NCBI GenBank assembly: GCA_963778185.1
Contig: CAVZTF010000004.1
Span: forward strand, 434,001 to 498,000
Length of the DNA: 64,000 nt
Source of the DNA: RPQJ01 sp963778185
GTDB lineage: Bacteria; Pseudomonadota; Gammaproteobacteria; Steroidobacterales; Steroidobacteraceae
Direction: 5' to 3'
The position numbers and the translations under genes were made by a program. Below the pieces are notes generated by a model. The model saw only the letters and a list, made by a program, of their open reading frames with translations, did no database searches and was not told the DNA's origin. This document shows, piece after piece, positions 35,945-44,325 of this stretch. Within the stretch, counting starts at the first letter, position 1. Every line of letters starts with the position of its first letter.

Positions 35945-37726
35945 ATGCCAACGCGAACTCACTACTGCGGCGAGGTCAACCAGCGCCTCGTCGGTTCCAC
36001 CGTCTCCGTCGCGGGCTGGGTCCACCGCCGCCGCGACCACGGCGGGGTCATCTTCGTGGATCTGCGGGACCGCGAGGGCCTGCTGCAGGTCGTGTTCGAC
36101 CCCGATGCGGCGGCCGTCTTCGCCGAAGCCGAGCGTGTGCGCGGCGAGTGGGTGCTCAAGGTCACGGGCACGGTGCGGCCACGCCCCGCAGGCACCGCGA
36201 ACCCGAACCTCGCCTCCGGGCAGGTCGAGCTGCTGGCGCGCGAGATCGAGGTGCTGAACCGCTCCGAGCCGCTGCCGTTCCAGCTCGACGAGGACGTGCG
36301 TGAGGAGACGCGCCTCAAGTACCGCTACGTCGATCTGCGCCGTGACGTGATGCAGTCGAGGCTGCGGCAGCGACACTCGATCACGCGTGCCATGCGCGAC
36401 TACCTCGATCGCCACGGCTTCGTGGACATCGAGACGCCGATGCTCACCAAGGCGACGCCCGAAGGCGCGCGCGACTACCTGGTGCCGAGCCGCACGCAGG
36501 CCGGCAAGTTCTTCGCGCTGCCGCAGTCGCCGCAGATCTTCAAGCAGCTCCTCATGATGTCGGGCTTCGACCGCTACTACCAGATCGTGCGCTGCTTCCG
36601 CGACGAGGACCTGCGCGCCGACCGCCAGCCCGAGTTCACGCAGCTCGACGTCGAGACCTCGTTCCTCGAGCGCGACGAGATCATGGCGCTGATGGAAGGT
36701 TTGGTGCGCGAGATCTTCGCGAAGGTGCTCGGCACCGCGTTGCCCAACCCGTTCCCGCGCACGAGCTACGCCGAGGCGATGCGCCGCTACGCCTCCGACA
36801 AGCCCGACCTGCGCGTGTCGCTCGAGCTCGTCGACGTCGCGGACCTCGTGCGCGACAGCGAGTTCAAGGTGTTCGCGGCACCGGCCGCCGCGGCGGACGG
36901 TCGCGTGGCCGCGCTGCGCGTGCCGCAGGGCGGCGAGAAGCTCTCGCGCAAGCAGATCGACGACTACACGGCCTTCGTCGCGCGCTACGGTGCGAAGGGC
37001 CTCGCCTACGTCAAGGTGAACGACGCCTCGAAGGGCCGCGAGGGCCTGCAGTCGCCGATCCTGAAGTTCCTGTCGGACGCGGCCGTTGCGGGTCTCATGC
37101 AACGCACGGGCGCGCAGACCGGCGACCTTGTGTTCTTCGGCGCCGACAAGGCGAAGGTCGTGAACGATGCGCTCGGCGCGCTGCGCCTCAAGGTCGGCCA
37201 GGATCTCGGCCTCGTCGAGGCAGGCTGGCGTCCGCTGTGGGTCGTGGACTTCCCGATGTTCGAGTGGGACCCGGAGACGAAGCGATGGGCCGCCATGCAC
37301 CATCCCTTCACCTCGCCGGTGGACGACGACCCGGCGGCGCTCGTGGCCGACCCGGGCGGCGCGCTCGCGCGTGCCTACGACATGGTGTTGAACGGATCGG
37401 AGATCGGCGGCGGCTCGGTGCGCATCCACCGCAACGAGATGCAGTCAACCGTGTTCGAGATGCTCGGCATCCGTGCAGAGGAGGCGCAGAAGAAGTTCGG
37501 CTTCCTCCTCGAGGCGCTCAGGTACGGCGCTCCGCCGCACGGGGGCATCGCATTCGGCCTCGATCGCCTCGCAATGCTGATGGCGGGCGCGGAGTCCATT
37601 CGCGACGTCATCGCGTTCCCGAAGACGCAGAACGCGACCTGCCCACTCACCGATGCGCCGACGGAAGTGTCGGAGCAGCAGTTGCGCGAACTGCACATAA
37701 GGGTGAGGGCGCAAGCCAAGGAATAG
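35945..37726 (+). CDS. aspS: aspartyl-tRNA synthetase, probably non-discriminating (Asp-tRNA(Asp/Asn))
   Basis: Class II synthetase of 593 residues in the bacterial AspRS layout: an N-terminal OB-fold anticodon domain (1-110), a catalytic core with Y-R-Y-V-D-L-R-R, F-R-D-E-D-L-R-A-D-R-Q-P-E-F-T-Q-L-D, a GAD insertion domain, and G-L-D-R-L near the end. His32 (R-R-R-D-H-G-G) and Gly83 (R-P-A-G-T) match the pair that makes the P. aeruginosa enzyme charge both tRNA-Asp and tRNA-Asn; E. coli has Leu and Lys there. That predicts GatCAB-dependent Asn-tRNA formation in this organism. It follows repeat element B, and element C begins right at its stop. Confidence 0.96.
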   Translation: MPTRTHYCGEVNQRLVGSTVSVAGWVHRRRDHGGVIFVDLRDREGLLQVVFDPDAAAVFAEAERVRGEWVLKVTGTVRPRPAGTANPNLASGQVELLAREIEVLNRSEPLPFQLDEDVREETRLKYRYVDLRRDVMQSRLRQRHSITRAMRDYLDRHGFVDIETPMLTKATPEGARDYLVPSRTQAGKFFALPQSPQIFKQLLMMSGFDRYYQIVRCFRDEDLRADRQPEFTQLDVETSFLERDEIMALMEGLVREIFAKVLGTALPNPFPRTSYAEAMRRYASDKPDLRVSLELVDVADLVRDSEFKVFAAPAAAADGRVAALRVPQGGEKLSRKQIDDYTAFVARYGAKGLAYVKVNDASKGREGLQSPILKFLSDAAVAGLMQRTGAQTGDLVFFGADKAKVVNDALGALRLKVGQDLGLVEAGWRPLWVVDFPMFEWDPETKRWAAMHHPFTSPVDDDPAALVADPGGALARAYDMVLNGSEIGGGSVRIHRNEMQSTVFEMLGIRAEEAQKKFGFLLEALRYGAPPHGGIAFGLDRLAMLMAGAESIRDVIAFPKTQNATCPLTDAPTEVSEQQLRELHIRVRAQAKE

Positions 37727-37826
37727 GCTGAGGGCTGGAGGCTGAAGGTCGGAGGCCCTCCGGGCCCACAGCCCACAGCCCACCGCCCACCGCCTGCTTC
37801 TTACCCTCAGCCCTCAGCCCTTCTCC
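37727..37826. repeat. heptad-repeat inverted element C (between aspS and hydrolase gene)
   Basis: Fills the whole gap from the aspS stop codon to the ATG of the hydrolase gene. The purine arm (GCTGAGG, GCTGGAG, GCTGAAG and so on) leads to a tight GC hairpin at about 37754-37766 (GGCCC-TCC-GGGCC). Then come pyrimidine heptads CCCACAG, CCCACAG, CCCACCG, CCCACCG, CCTGCTT and, after a short slip, CCCTCAG, CCCTCAG. It has the same design as elements A and B. Confidence 0.82.
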
Positions 37827-38471
37827 ATGTCTTCCTCCGCCCTCGTCCTCGTCCACGGCCTGTGGATGAATGGCATGGAGCTCGGCGTGCTGCGTAATCG
37901 ACTGCAGCACGAGCACGGGTTCGACGTGCACGTCTTCTCGTACCCGACACTGCACGGTGATGCGGTCGAGATTTGCCGGGAGCTGGCCGAGTTTGCTGCG
38001 CGCGTCGGTGGTGACCGGCCCGTGCACCTGGTCGGGCACAGCCTCGGCGGCGCCTTCGTCTACCGCACGCTGGTTGATTGCCCGGGACATTTCCGCGGCA
38101 ACGCCGTCGTGCTCGGCTCGCCGTTGAACGGCAGCAAGGCGGCGCTCGGCGCCGCGCAATGGCCCATCGTGCGGCCGCTGCTCGGGCCCCACGTGCTCAA
38201 CGAACTCGCGGCGCCGCAGCGGCGCAGCTGGGCGGGGCCGGGCGCGCTGGGTTCGATCGCCGGCAGTCGCGCGATCGGCACCGGGCAATTCTTCGCGCAC
38301 TTCGACGAGGACAGCGATGGCACGGTGGCGGTCAGCGAGACTCGCATTCCGGGCCTCTCGGACCACATCGTGGTCCCGCACAGCCACATCGGCATGCTGT
38401 TCGCGGAGGACGTGGCATTGCAGGTCGCGCAGTTCCTGCGTGGCGGGCGCTTCGTCAAACCGTCGGCTTGA
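37827..38471 (+). CDS. alpha/beta-hydrolase (esterase/lipase-like)
   Basis: Predicted cytoplasmic hydrolase of 214 residues. Its N-terminus is V-L-V-H-G-L-W (oxyanion region), the nucleophile elbow is G-H-S-L-G-G near residue 71, and a catalytic-type His comes late (P-H-S-H-I-G-M). Asp in D-E-D-S-D-G-T-V may complete the triad. It resembles PGAP1-like or triacylglycerol-lipase-like small hydrolases; the substrate is unknown. It directly abuts repeat element C and overlaps the convergent mutS 3' end by 17 bases. Confidence 0.82.
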   Translation: MSSSALVLVHGLWMNGMELGVLRNRLQHEHGFDVHVFSYPTLHGDAVEICRELAEFAARVGGDRPVHLVGHSLGGAFVYRTLVDCPGHFRGNAVVLGSPLNGSKAALGAAQWPIVRPLLGPHVLNELAAPQRRSWAGPGALGSIAGSRAIGTGQFFAHFDEDSDGTVAVSETRIPGLSDHIVVPHSHIGMLFAEDVALQVAQFLRGGRFVKPSA

Positions 38472-41124
38472 GCGTGCGTCTCAGTCGATAGAGAGCGTCG
38501 AGCGCTTCGCGCGGCGCAAGCCCGTCCGGATCCAACGTGCGCAGTTCCTCGAGCGCCGCTTGCTCGTGCGCGTCGAGGGCCGGGCCGAAGGCCAGCTCCT
38601 GCTGGACGTCCGTCGGTCGCGCGGCATGGTCTCGCCGCTCGAGTTCCGCCAGGTAGCGTCGCGCCTCGGTGATCACGCCCCCGGGTACACCGGCGAGTCG
38701 CGCCACCTGCAGGCCGTAGCTCTGGTTCGCCGGACCTTCCTTGACCGAGTGCAGGAACACCAGCTGGTCGCCGTGCTCGGTGGCGTCGAGGTGCACGTTC
38801 GCGCAAGCCGGGAGCTCGTCGGCCAGCGCAGTCAGCTCGAAATAGTGCGTCGCGAACAGCGTGAACGCGCCGACCTCGCGGCCGATATGGCGCGCGCAGG
38901 CCCAGGCGAGCGAGAGACCGTCGTAGGTGCTGGTGCCGCGGCCGATTTCGTCCATCAGCACCAGGCTGTCGCGCGTCGCGTTGTTGAGGATGTTGGCAGC
39001 CTCGGTCATCTCGACCATGAACGTCGAGCGGCCGCCCGCGAGGTCGTCCGCGGCGCCGATGCGCGTGAACACACGGTCCACCGGCCCGATGGTCGCGGAG
39101 TCCGCGGGCACGTAGCTGCCCATGCCGGCCAGCACGACGATCAGCGCGGCTTGCCGCATGTAGGTGGACTTGCCGCCCATGTTGGGGCCCGTGACGATCA
39201 GCATGCGCCGCCCCTCGTCGAGCAGCAGGTCGTTCGGCACGAAGGGCCCGTCGAGATGCTGCTCGACCACCGCGTGCCGGCCGCCGCGGATCTCGATGCG
39301 GGAGTCGTCGGTCAGCTGCGGCTTCGCGAGGCGCAGCGCAAGCGCGCGTTCCGCGAGGTTCGCGAGGACGTCGAGCGAGGCGAGCGCAGCCGCCGTCGCC
39401 TGCAGTTGCGGCTGGCGCTCGATCAGGCGGTCGAGCAGGGCCTCGTAGAGTTCCCGCTCGCGGGCGAGGGCACGGTCCCGCGCGCCGAGCACGCGGTCCT
39501 CGAAGCTCTTCAGTTCGGAGGTGATGTAACGTTCGGCGCTCTTGACCGTCTGGCGTCGGACCCAGTCGGCGGGCACCTGGTCGGCCTGGCTGCGGCTCAC
39601 CTCGATGTAGTACCCCTGCACGCGGTTGTAGCCGAAGCGCAGGTTCGCAAAGCCAGTTCGCTCGCGTTCGCGGGTCTCGAGTTCGAGCAGCGCCTCGTCG
39701 CTGTGCTCGCTGATGCGGCGCAGCTCGTCGAGGTCGGCATCGTGCCCGGGCGCGATGACGCTGCCTTCCCGCAGCAGCGCGGGAGGTGTCGGCACGAGGG
39801 TCGAGGAAAGCAGCGCGTGCACCTCGGGGTGCGTCGCCGCGGACTGCGCCAGCTGCAGCAGCAGCGGCGAATCGATGCCCTGCAGCAGTTCGTGCAGCTC
39901 GGGCAGTTGGCCGAGTGCGTCCCGCAATCCGGCGAGATCGCGTGGACGGGCAGAGCGCAATGCCACGCGGGCGAGGATGCGTTCGACATCCCCCACACTA
40001 CGCAGCAGCGCGTGCACGGCCTCGTGCAGTCCCGTGTCGAGAAACGCCTCGATGGCTTGCAGGCGGTGCTCGCGCGGGGCACGGGTGCGCAGCGGACGCT
40101 GGATCCAGCGTCGCAGCTCCCGCCCGCCCATCGCGGTGGCGGTGTGGTCGAGCACGCCGACGAGCGTGCTGTCGACGCGGCCCGACAGGCTCGAGTCGAG
40201 CTCGAGATTGCGACGCGTGGCGGCATCGAGCAGCAGCGACTCGTCGCGCTCCTCGCAGCGGATGCCGCGCAGGTGGGGCAGGGCGGATTTCTGCGTGTCC
40301 CGCACGTACTGCAGCAGGCAGCCCGCGGCGCCTGTCGCGAGCGGCCGGTTCCCGAGCCCGAAACCCGCGAGGTCGCGCGTTCCGAACTGCTCGCACAACC
40401 GTTGCTCGCTGCTGCCCGCATCGAAATGCCAGGGCGGCCGCGGGCGCACCGCCGCCACTGCGCCCGGCGCGAGCCCGGTCGCCGCGTCCTCGGCGACCAG
40501 CAACTCTGCCGGTCGGAGGCGCTCGATCTCGGAGGCCAGTGCCTCGATCCCCGTGGCCTCGAGCGCATGGAAGCGGCCGCTTGCGAGTTCGAGCCAGGCG
40601 AGGCCGAAGCGCTCGCCGGCCACGTTCAATGCGGCGAGCAGTGTGTCGCGGCGCTCCTCGAGCAGCGCGTCGTCGGTCACGGTGCCGGGCGTGACGACAC
40701 GCACGACCTGACGCTCGACGGGTCCCTTCGCCTTGGCCGGGTCGCCGATCTGCTCGCAGATGGCGACCGACTCGCCCTTGCGCACGGCGCGCGCGAGGTA
40801 GGTGTCGAGCGTCTGCACCGGCACGCCCGCCATCGGGATCGGCTCGCCGGCCGACTGGCCGCGCGCGGTGAGCGTGATGTCGAGCAGCCGCGCGGCCCGT
40901 CGCGCGTCCTCGAAGAACAGTTCGTAGAAGTCCCCCATCCTGTAGAACAGCAGCACGTCGGGGTGCTGCGCCTTGATGCGCAGGTACTGCTGCATCACCG
41001 GGGTGTGCTGCGACAGGCTCGCGGCCGCGTCGGCGGGGGAGTTGTTCTCTGTCCTGGCCAGCGTCTCGTCCTCGAACGGGGTTCCCCGGGGATCCGCAAT
41101 GGAACCGGGGAGGGTCGAGAGCAT
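38455..41124 (-). CDS. mutS: DNA mismatch repair protein MutS
   Basis: Protein of 889 residues. The mismatch-binding domain has the F-Y-R-M-G-D-F-Y-E-L-F (Phe-x-Glu) motif. Connector, lever and clamp domains follow, then the ATPase with G-P-N-M-G-G-K-S-T-Y-M-R-Q and D-E-I-G-R-G-T-S-T-Y-D-G. The C-terminus carries a tetramerisation-like tail ending in L-K-P-T-V. The start is taken at ATG 41124; an in-frame ATG at 41145 is possible, since the first 45 residues are poorly conserved in the family. It overlaps the convergent hydrolase gene. In Pseudomonas-like genomes mutS is next to pncC/recA; here about 7.4 kb of other genes intervene. Confidence 0.95.
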   Translation of the reverse strand: MLSTLPGSIADPRGTPFEDETLARTENNSPADAAASLSQHTPVMQQYLRIKAQHPDVLLFYRMGDFYELFFEDARRAARLLDITLTARGQSAGEPIPMAGVPVQTLDTYLARAVRKGESVAICEQIGDPAKAKGPVERQVVRVVTPGTVTDDALLEERRDTLLAALNVAGERFGLAWLELASGRFHALEATGIEALASEIERLRPAELLVAEDAATGLAPGAVAAVRPRPPWHFDAGSSEQRLCEQFGTRDLAGFGLGNRPLATGAAGCLLQYVRDTQKSALPHLRGIRCEERDESLLLDAATRRNLELDSSLSGRVDSTLVGVLDHTATAMGGRELRRWIQRPLRTRAPREHRLQAIEAFLDTGLHEAVHALLRSVGDVERILARVALRSARPRDLAGLRDALGQLPELHELLQGIDSPLLLQLAQSAATHPEVHALLSSTLVPTPPALLREGSVIAPGHDADLDELRRISEHSDEALLELETRERERTGFANLRFGYNRVQGYYIEVSRSQADQVPADWVRRQTVKSAERYITSELKSFEDRVLGARDRALARERELYEALLDRLIERQPQLQATAAALASLDVLANLAERALALRLAKPQLTDDSRIEIRGGRHAVVEQHLDGPFVPNDLLLDEGRRMLIVTGPNMGGKSTYMRQAALIVVLAGMGSYVPADSATIGPVDRVFTRIGAADDLAGGRSTFMVEMTEAANILNNATRDSLVLMDEIGRGTSTYDGLSLAWACARHIGREVGAFTLFATHYFELTALADELPACANVHLDATEHGDQLVFLHSVKEGPANQSYGLQVARLAGVPGGVITEARRYLAELERRDHAARPTDVQQELAFGPALDAHEQAALEELRTLDPDGLAPREALDALYRLRRTLKPTV

Positions 41125-41225
41125 ACCAGCGCGCAGGGTCCGCATTTCGGGCAGCTCACAGTCCCGTTGCGACGAGCCTGCCCCTGCATCAGCGAGCCGC
41201 CGTTGCGCATGGGCGTTACGCCGCT

Positions 41226-41849
41226 TCAGCGCGGTGGATGCTGGCGGTGACCGGCGACGGGCAATTGCCACCCACGGCGGATGGCCAGCATTCGCAGCAC
41301 GATGCACGCCAAGGCCCCTGCCATCGCCATTGGCGCAGACGGCCATCCCCACAAGTGTCCGATGACCACGCAGCAAGCGCCTAGCAGCGCAGCGACCGCA
41401 TAAAGCTCCCGCCGAAGCACGCTGGGCACCTCCACGACCAGCAGGTCGCGCGCGATCCCGCCGCCGATGCCCGAGACCATGCCGAGCAGGACCGCGCCGC
41501 TCGGCCCCAGTCCGAACGCCAGGGCCTTGCCGGCGCCGGTGACGGCAAACAGCCCCAGGCCGATCGCGTCGAACAACTGTACCGGACTGCGCAGCCGCTC
41601 GACCTGTCCGGAAAAGTAGAACGTGGCGAGGCCGGCGAGCATCGATACTGCAAGGTAGCGCCAGTCCGCCAGGGCGGCGGGTGGCGTGGCGCTGATCAAG
41701 GCATCGCGCGTGATGCCGCCGGCGGTGGCTGCCGCGAACGCCAGCACCAGCACGCCGAACAGGTCGAGTCGCTTGCGCACGCCCGCGGTCGCGCCGCTGA
41801 TCGCGAATGCGGAAGTCCCGACGAGATCGAGCGTGAGCAGGAGTGCAAT
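41226..41849 (-). CDS. TRIC/UPF0126-type trimeric cation channel protein, probable ATT start
   Basis: Membrane protein of about 207 residues with seven hydrophobic segments and two family repeats with G-G-I-T-R-D and G-G-I-A-R-D motifs, typical of the YadS/TRIC cation-channel family. The first TM helix (L-L-L-T-L-D-L-V-G-T-S-A-F-A-I-S-G) is needed for the family fold but lies before any ATG, GTG or TTG in this frame; an in-frame stop stands 24 bases upstream. ATT at 41849 has a good ribosome site (GGGAG, 6-base spacing) and gives the expected N-terminus, so I use it. A start at GTG 41780 would lose TM1. The gene diverges from the ArsR-rhodanese gene and shares its operator region. Confidence 0.78.
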   Translation of the reverse strand: MALLLTLDLVGTSAFAISGATAGVRKRLDLFGVLVLAFAAATAGGITRDALISATPPAALADWRYLAVSMLAGLATFYFSGQVERLRSPVQLFDAIGLGLFAVTGAGKALAFGLGPSGAVLLGMVSGIGGGIARDLLVVEVPSVLRRELYAVAALLGACCVVIGHLWGWPSAPMAMAGALACIVLRMLAIRRGWQLPVAGHRQHPPR

Positions 41850-41866
41850 CCGGCACTCCCGGCGGA

Positions 41867-41895
41867 TTGACTATTCAATTATATGATTGAATACT
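41867..41895 (+). promoter_or_regulatory. promoter of the sulfur operon, possibly leaderless
   Basis: TTGACT (41867-41872), 17-base spacing, then AATACT (41890-41895) form a reasonable sigma-70 pair. A start about seven bases later would place the first transcribed base at or next to the GTG of the ArsR-rhodanese gene (41903). On the other strand TATAAT (41878-41883) could be the -10 for the TRIC gene. Both readings overlap the palindromic operator. Confidence 0.5.
41872..41893. promoter_or_regulatory. palindromic operator for the ArsR-rhodanese regulator
   Basis: A perfect inverted repeat TATTCAAT-N6-ATTGAATA stands alone in AT-rich DNA within a GC-rich genome, between the divergent TRIC and ArsR-rhodanese genes. 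ArsR-family dimers, including the sulfide/persulfide sensors BigR and SqrR, bind AT-rich palindromes with ATTC/GAAT halves. It overlaps the -35/-10 region, so binding would repress. That the neighbouring regulator binds it is inference from position. Confidence 0.7.
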
Positions 41896-41902
41896 TCGCT
41901 GC

Positions 41903-42565
41903 GTGTCGTCGCGCAACCGCCAGTTCAAGGACAGTGTCTACGAGCAGTTCGCCCGCGTCGGCAAGGCAGTATCGGCCCCGAAGCGCCTCGAACTGCTCGA
42001 ACTCCTGTGCCAGGGTCCCCGCACAGTCGAGGCGCTCGCCGGGCAGGCCGCGCTGTCGGTGGCGAACGCGTCGCGTCACCTGCAGATCCTGCGGGGCGCT
42101 GGCCTGGTCGAAGGCGCAAAGCGCGGCCTGTATGTCGAGTACCGGCTCGCGGACGAGCAGGTCGGCCGATTCTATTTCGCGCTGCGCAGCGTGGCGGAAT
42201 CCCGTCTCGCCGAGATCGAAAGGGTCACGCGTGCGTTCTTCGAGCGGCGCGATGGCTTCGAGGCCGTGCCTGGAGAGGAACTCCTGCGTCGCGTGAAGCA
42301 AGGCGAGGTGACGGTCCTCGACGTGCGTCCGGCCGAGGAATACCGCGCCGGCCACATCCCGGGGGCCCTCTCGATTCCGGTTGCCGAGATCAAGGCCCGC
42401 CTGGGCGAGTTGCCGAAGGGCCGCGACGTCGTCGCTTATTGCCGCGGGCCTTACTGCGTCATGGCGGTCGAGGCCGTCGAACTGCTGCGCCGGAAGGGCA
42501 TCCGCGCCCACCGACTCGAGCAGGGCGTCCTCGAATGGCGCGCTCGCGGCTGGCCGGTCTCATGA
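41903..42565 (+). CDS. ArsR-family winged-helix regulator fused to a rhodanese domain
   Basis: Protein of 220 residues. Residues about 8-100 form the ArsR winged helix (A-N-A-S-R-H-L-Q-I-L-R-G-A-G-L-V is the recognition region), with Cys36 in the L-L-C-Q-G-P-R segment. Residues about 120-220 form a rhodanese with the Cys loop C-R-G-P-Y-C and D-V-R-P-A-E-E-Y-R-A-G-H-I-P-G-A. The protein probably senses reactive sulfur or a related electrophile, with the rhodanese handling persulfide. It starts at GTG 41903, next to its own operator, and its stop overlaps the MFS gene (ATGA). It leads the operon. Confidence 0.88.
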   Translation: MSSRNRQFKDSVYEQFARVGKAVSAPKRLELLELLCQGPRTVEALAGQAALSVANASRHLQILRGAGLVEGAKRGLYVEYRLADEQVGRFYFALRSVAESRLAEIERVTRAFFERRDGFEAVPGEELLRRVKQGEVTVLDVRPAEEYRAGHIPGALSIPVAEIKARLGELPKGRDVVAYCRGPYCVMAVEAVELLRRKGIRAHRLEQGVLEWRARGWPVS

Positions 42566-44127
42566 CCGAGCCGCGCCTCGGCCTGCGCGAGAACCTGGCG
42601 CAGTTCTCACTGCTCGTCATCGTCAATGCGTTCGTCGGTGCGATGGTCGGTATGGAGCGCGCCATCCTGCCGCCGATCGCCGAGCAGGATTTCCAGCTCG
42701 CGGCCCGCACCGCGATCCTGTCGTTCATCGTCGTCTTCGGCGTCACGAAGGCGCTCACCAACTACCTCGCGGGACGGCTGTCCGACCGCTATGGCCGCAA
42801 GCACGTGCTGGTCGCGGGCTGGATCGTCGCGGCGCCGGTACCGTTCCTGCTGATGTGGGCGCCGACGTGGTCCTGGGTGCTAGCCGCCAATGCGCTCCTG
42901 GGCGTGAGCCAGGGCCTCACATGGTCCACGACGGTCATCATGAAGATCGACCTTGCGGGCGCGAAGGATCGCGGTCTCGCGATGGGCCTGAACGAATTCG
43001 CCGGTTACTTCGCGGTGGCCGGCAGCGCCCTTGCCACGGGCTTCATCGCCGCGCGCTACGGCCTGCGCCCGGAGCCGTTCTACCTCGGGGTCGTGTTCGT
43101 GTGCGTCGGGCTCTTCCTGTCGGCGGTGCTGGTGAAGGAGACGCGGCACCATGTGGCCGTCGAGTCGAAACTTAGCGGCGAATTGCCGCCGGAAGGCCAG
43201 CCCACCCAGCGCGAGATCTTCCTGCGCACGTCCCTCACGGACCGCAATCTTTCGAGCGTGAGCCAGGCGGGCCTCGTCAACAACCTCAACGACGGCATGG
43301 CCTGGGGCCTGTTCCCGCTGTTCTTCGTCGCCGCGCAGATGAGCCTCGAGCAGGTCGGAATGCTCGCGGCGATCTATCCGGCAACCTGGGGCATGGCGCA
43401 GCTTGCGACGGGCGCGTGGTCGGACCGCATCGGACGGAAGTGGCTCATTGCCTGGGGCATGTGGGTGCAGGCCGCCGGAATCGCGGTCGTAATCCTGTCG
43501 CGGGGCTTTGCCGGGTTTGCTGCTGGTGCCGTGCTGCTCGGCATCGGCACGGCGATGGTCTACCCGACCCTGCTCGCGGCCATCGGCGACGTCGCGCATC
43601 CCACCTGGCGGGCCTCGTCGGTCGGCGTCTATCGCCTGTGGCGCGATCTCGGCTATGCAATCGGGGCCCTGCTGGCCGGCATCGCCGCGGATGCGTTCGG
43701 GCTGCCGGTCGCGATGTGGATCATCGCTGCCCTGACCTTCGGCTCCGGAATCGTGGTCGCCTTGCGCATGACCGAGACGCTGCATCGCCAGTCAGCAACC
43801 GCGACAGTCGCACCGGATACGGACTGCATCGAGCCGATCGACTGCGAGGCGCTGGCGGCGACGGGTCGTGCCGTCATCGTGGACGTGCGGTCACCGGTCG
43901 AGTTCGCGGCGGGTCACGTGACCGGCGCGCGGAACATCCCGCTCGACGCGCTCGCGGCCCGGGCCAGGGAACTGTCGCAGGGCTTCGAGATCGTGACCGT
44001 ATGCGGCAAGGGTGGTGGCCGCTCGGAGCGTGCCGCGGAGCTGCTGCGCAGCCTCGGATTTGCCTCGGTTCGATCCCTGTGCGGCGGGACGGCCGCGTGG
44101 CTCAAGTTTGTCGAGCGTGGAGCCTGA
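42562..44127 (+). CDS. MFS transporter fused to a C-terminal rhodanese domain
   Basis: Protein of 521 residues. Residues about 1-410 form a 12-helix MFS carrier with the D-R-Y-G-R-K motif between TM2 and TM3 and its repeat D-R-I-G-R-K in the second half. Residues about 420-520 form a rhodanese domain (D-V-R-S-P-V-E-F-A-A-G-H-V-T-G-A) with the Cys loop C-G-K-G-G-G-R-S-E, facing the cytoplasm if the topology is standard. The fusion suggests transport of a sulfur compound whose sulfane sulfur is taken by the attached rhodanese. It is coupled to the regulator by an ATGA overlap and followed after 3 bases by the DsrE remnant. The substrate is unknown. Confidence 0.85.
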   Translation: MTEPRLGLRENLAQFSLLVIVNAFVGAMVGMERAILPPIAEQDFQLAARTAILSFIVVFGVTKALTNYLAGRLSDRYGRKHVLVAGWIVAAPVPFLLMWAPTWSWVLAANALLGVSQGLTWSTTVIMKIDLAGAKDRGLAMGLNEFAGYFAVAGSALATGFIAARYGLRPEPFYLGVVFVCVGLFLSAVLVKETRHHVAVESKLSGELPPEGQPTQREIFLRTSLTDRNLSSVSQAGLVNNLNDGMAWGLFPLFFVAAQMSLEQVGMLAAIYPATWGMAQLATGAWSDRIGRKWLIAWGMWVQAAGIAVVILSRGFAGFAAGAVLLGIGTAMVYPTLLAAIGDVAHPTWRASSVGVYRLWRDLGYAIGALLAGIAADAFGLPVAMWIIAALTFGSGIVVALRMTETLHRQSATATVAPDTDCIEPIDCEALAATGRAVIVDVRSPVEFAAGHVTGARNIPLDALAARARELSQGFEIVTVCGKGGGRSERAAELLRSLGFASVRSLCGGTAAWLKFVERGA

Positions 44128-44130
44128 CGC

Positions 44131-44319
44131 ATGACCAAGACACTGTTCATCCTGAACGACGCCCCTTACGGAACGGAGCGCAGCTACAACGCATTGCGGC
44201 TGGCGGGCTCGCCTGCGCGCGGCATGGCCGATGCCGAACTCGCCGAGGGCGCCAGGCGAGGCACGCTGAGCCAGCTCACTGACTGGACGATGTGGGCCGA
44301 CAAGACACTGGTGTTCTGA
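44131..44319 (+). pseudogene. DsrE-family protein with internal in-frame deletion
   Basis: Open frame of 62 residues. The N-terminal part (M-T-K-T-L-F-I-L-N-D-A-P-Y-G-T-E-R-S-Y-N-A-L-R-L-A-G) and C-terminal part (A-R-G-M-A-D-A-E-L, then L-T-D-W-T-M-W-A-D-K-T-L-V-F) match the two ends of DsrE-like sulfur-transfer proteins, normally about 115-120 residues. The middle, including the Cys-containing C-G-T-C-M-D-A-R-G loop, is missing, and the join is near 44209-44222. The frame stays open, so a short peptide could still be made, but the sulfur-binding cysteine is gone. It lies between the MFS-rhodanese and cysteine desulfurase genes. Confidence 0.75.
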
Positions 44320-44325
44320 CCGACC

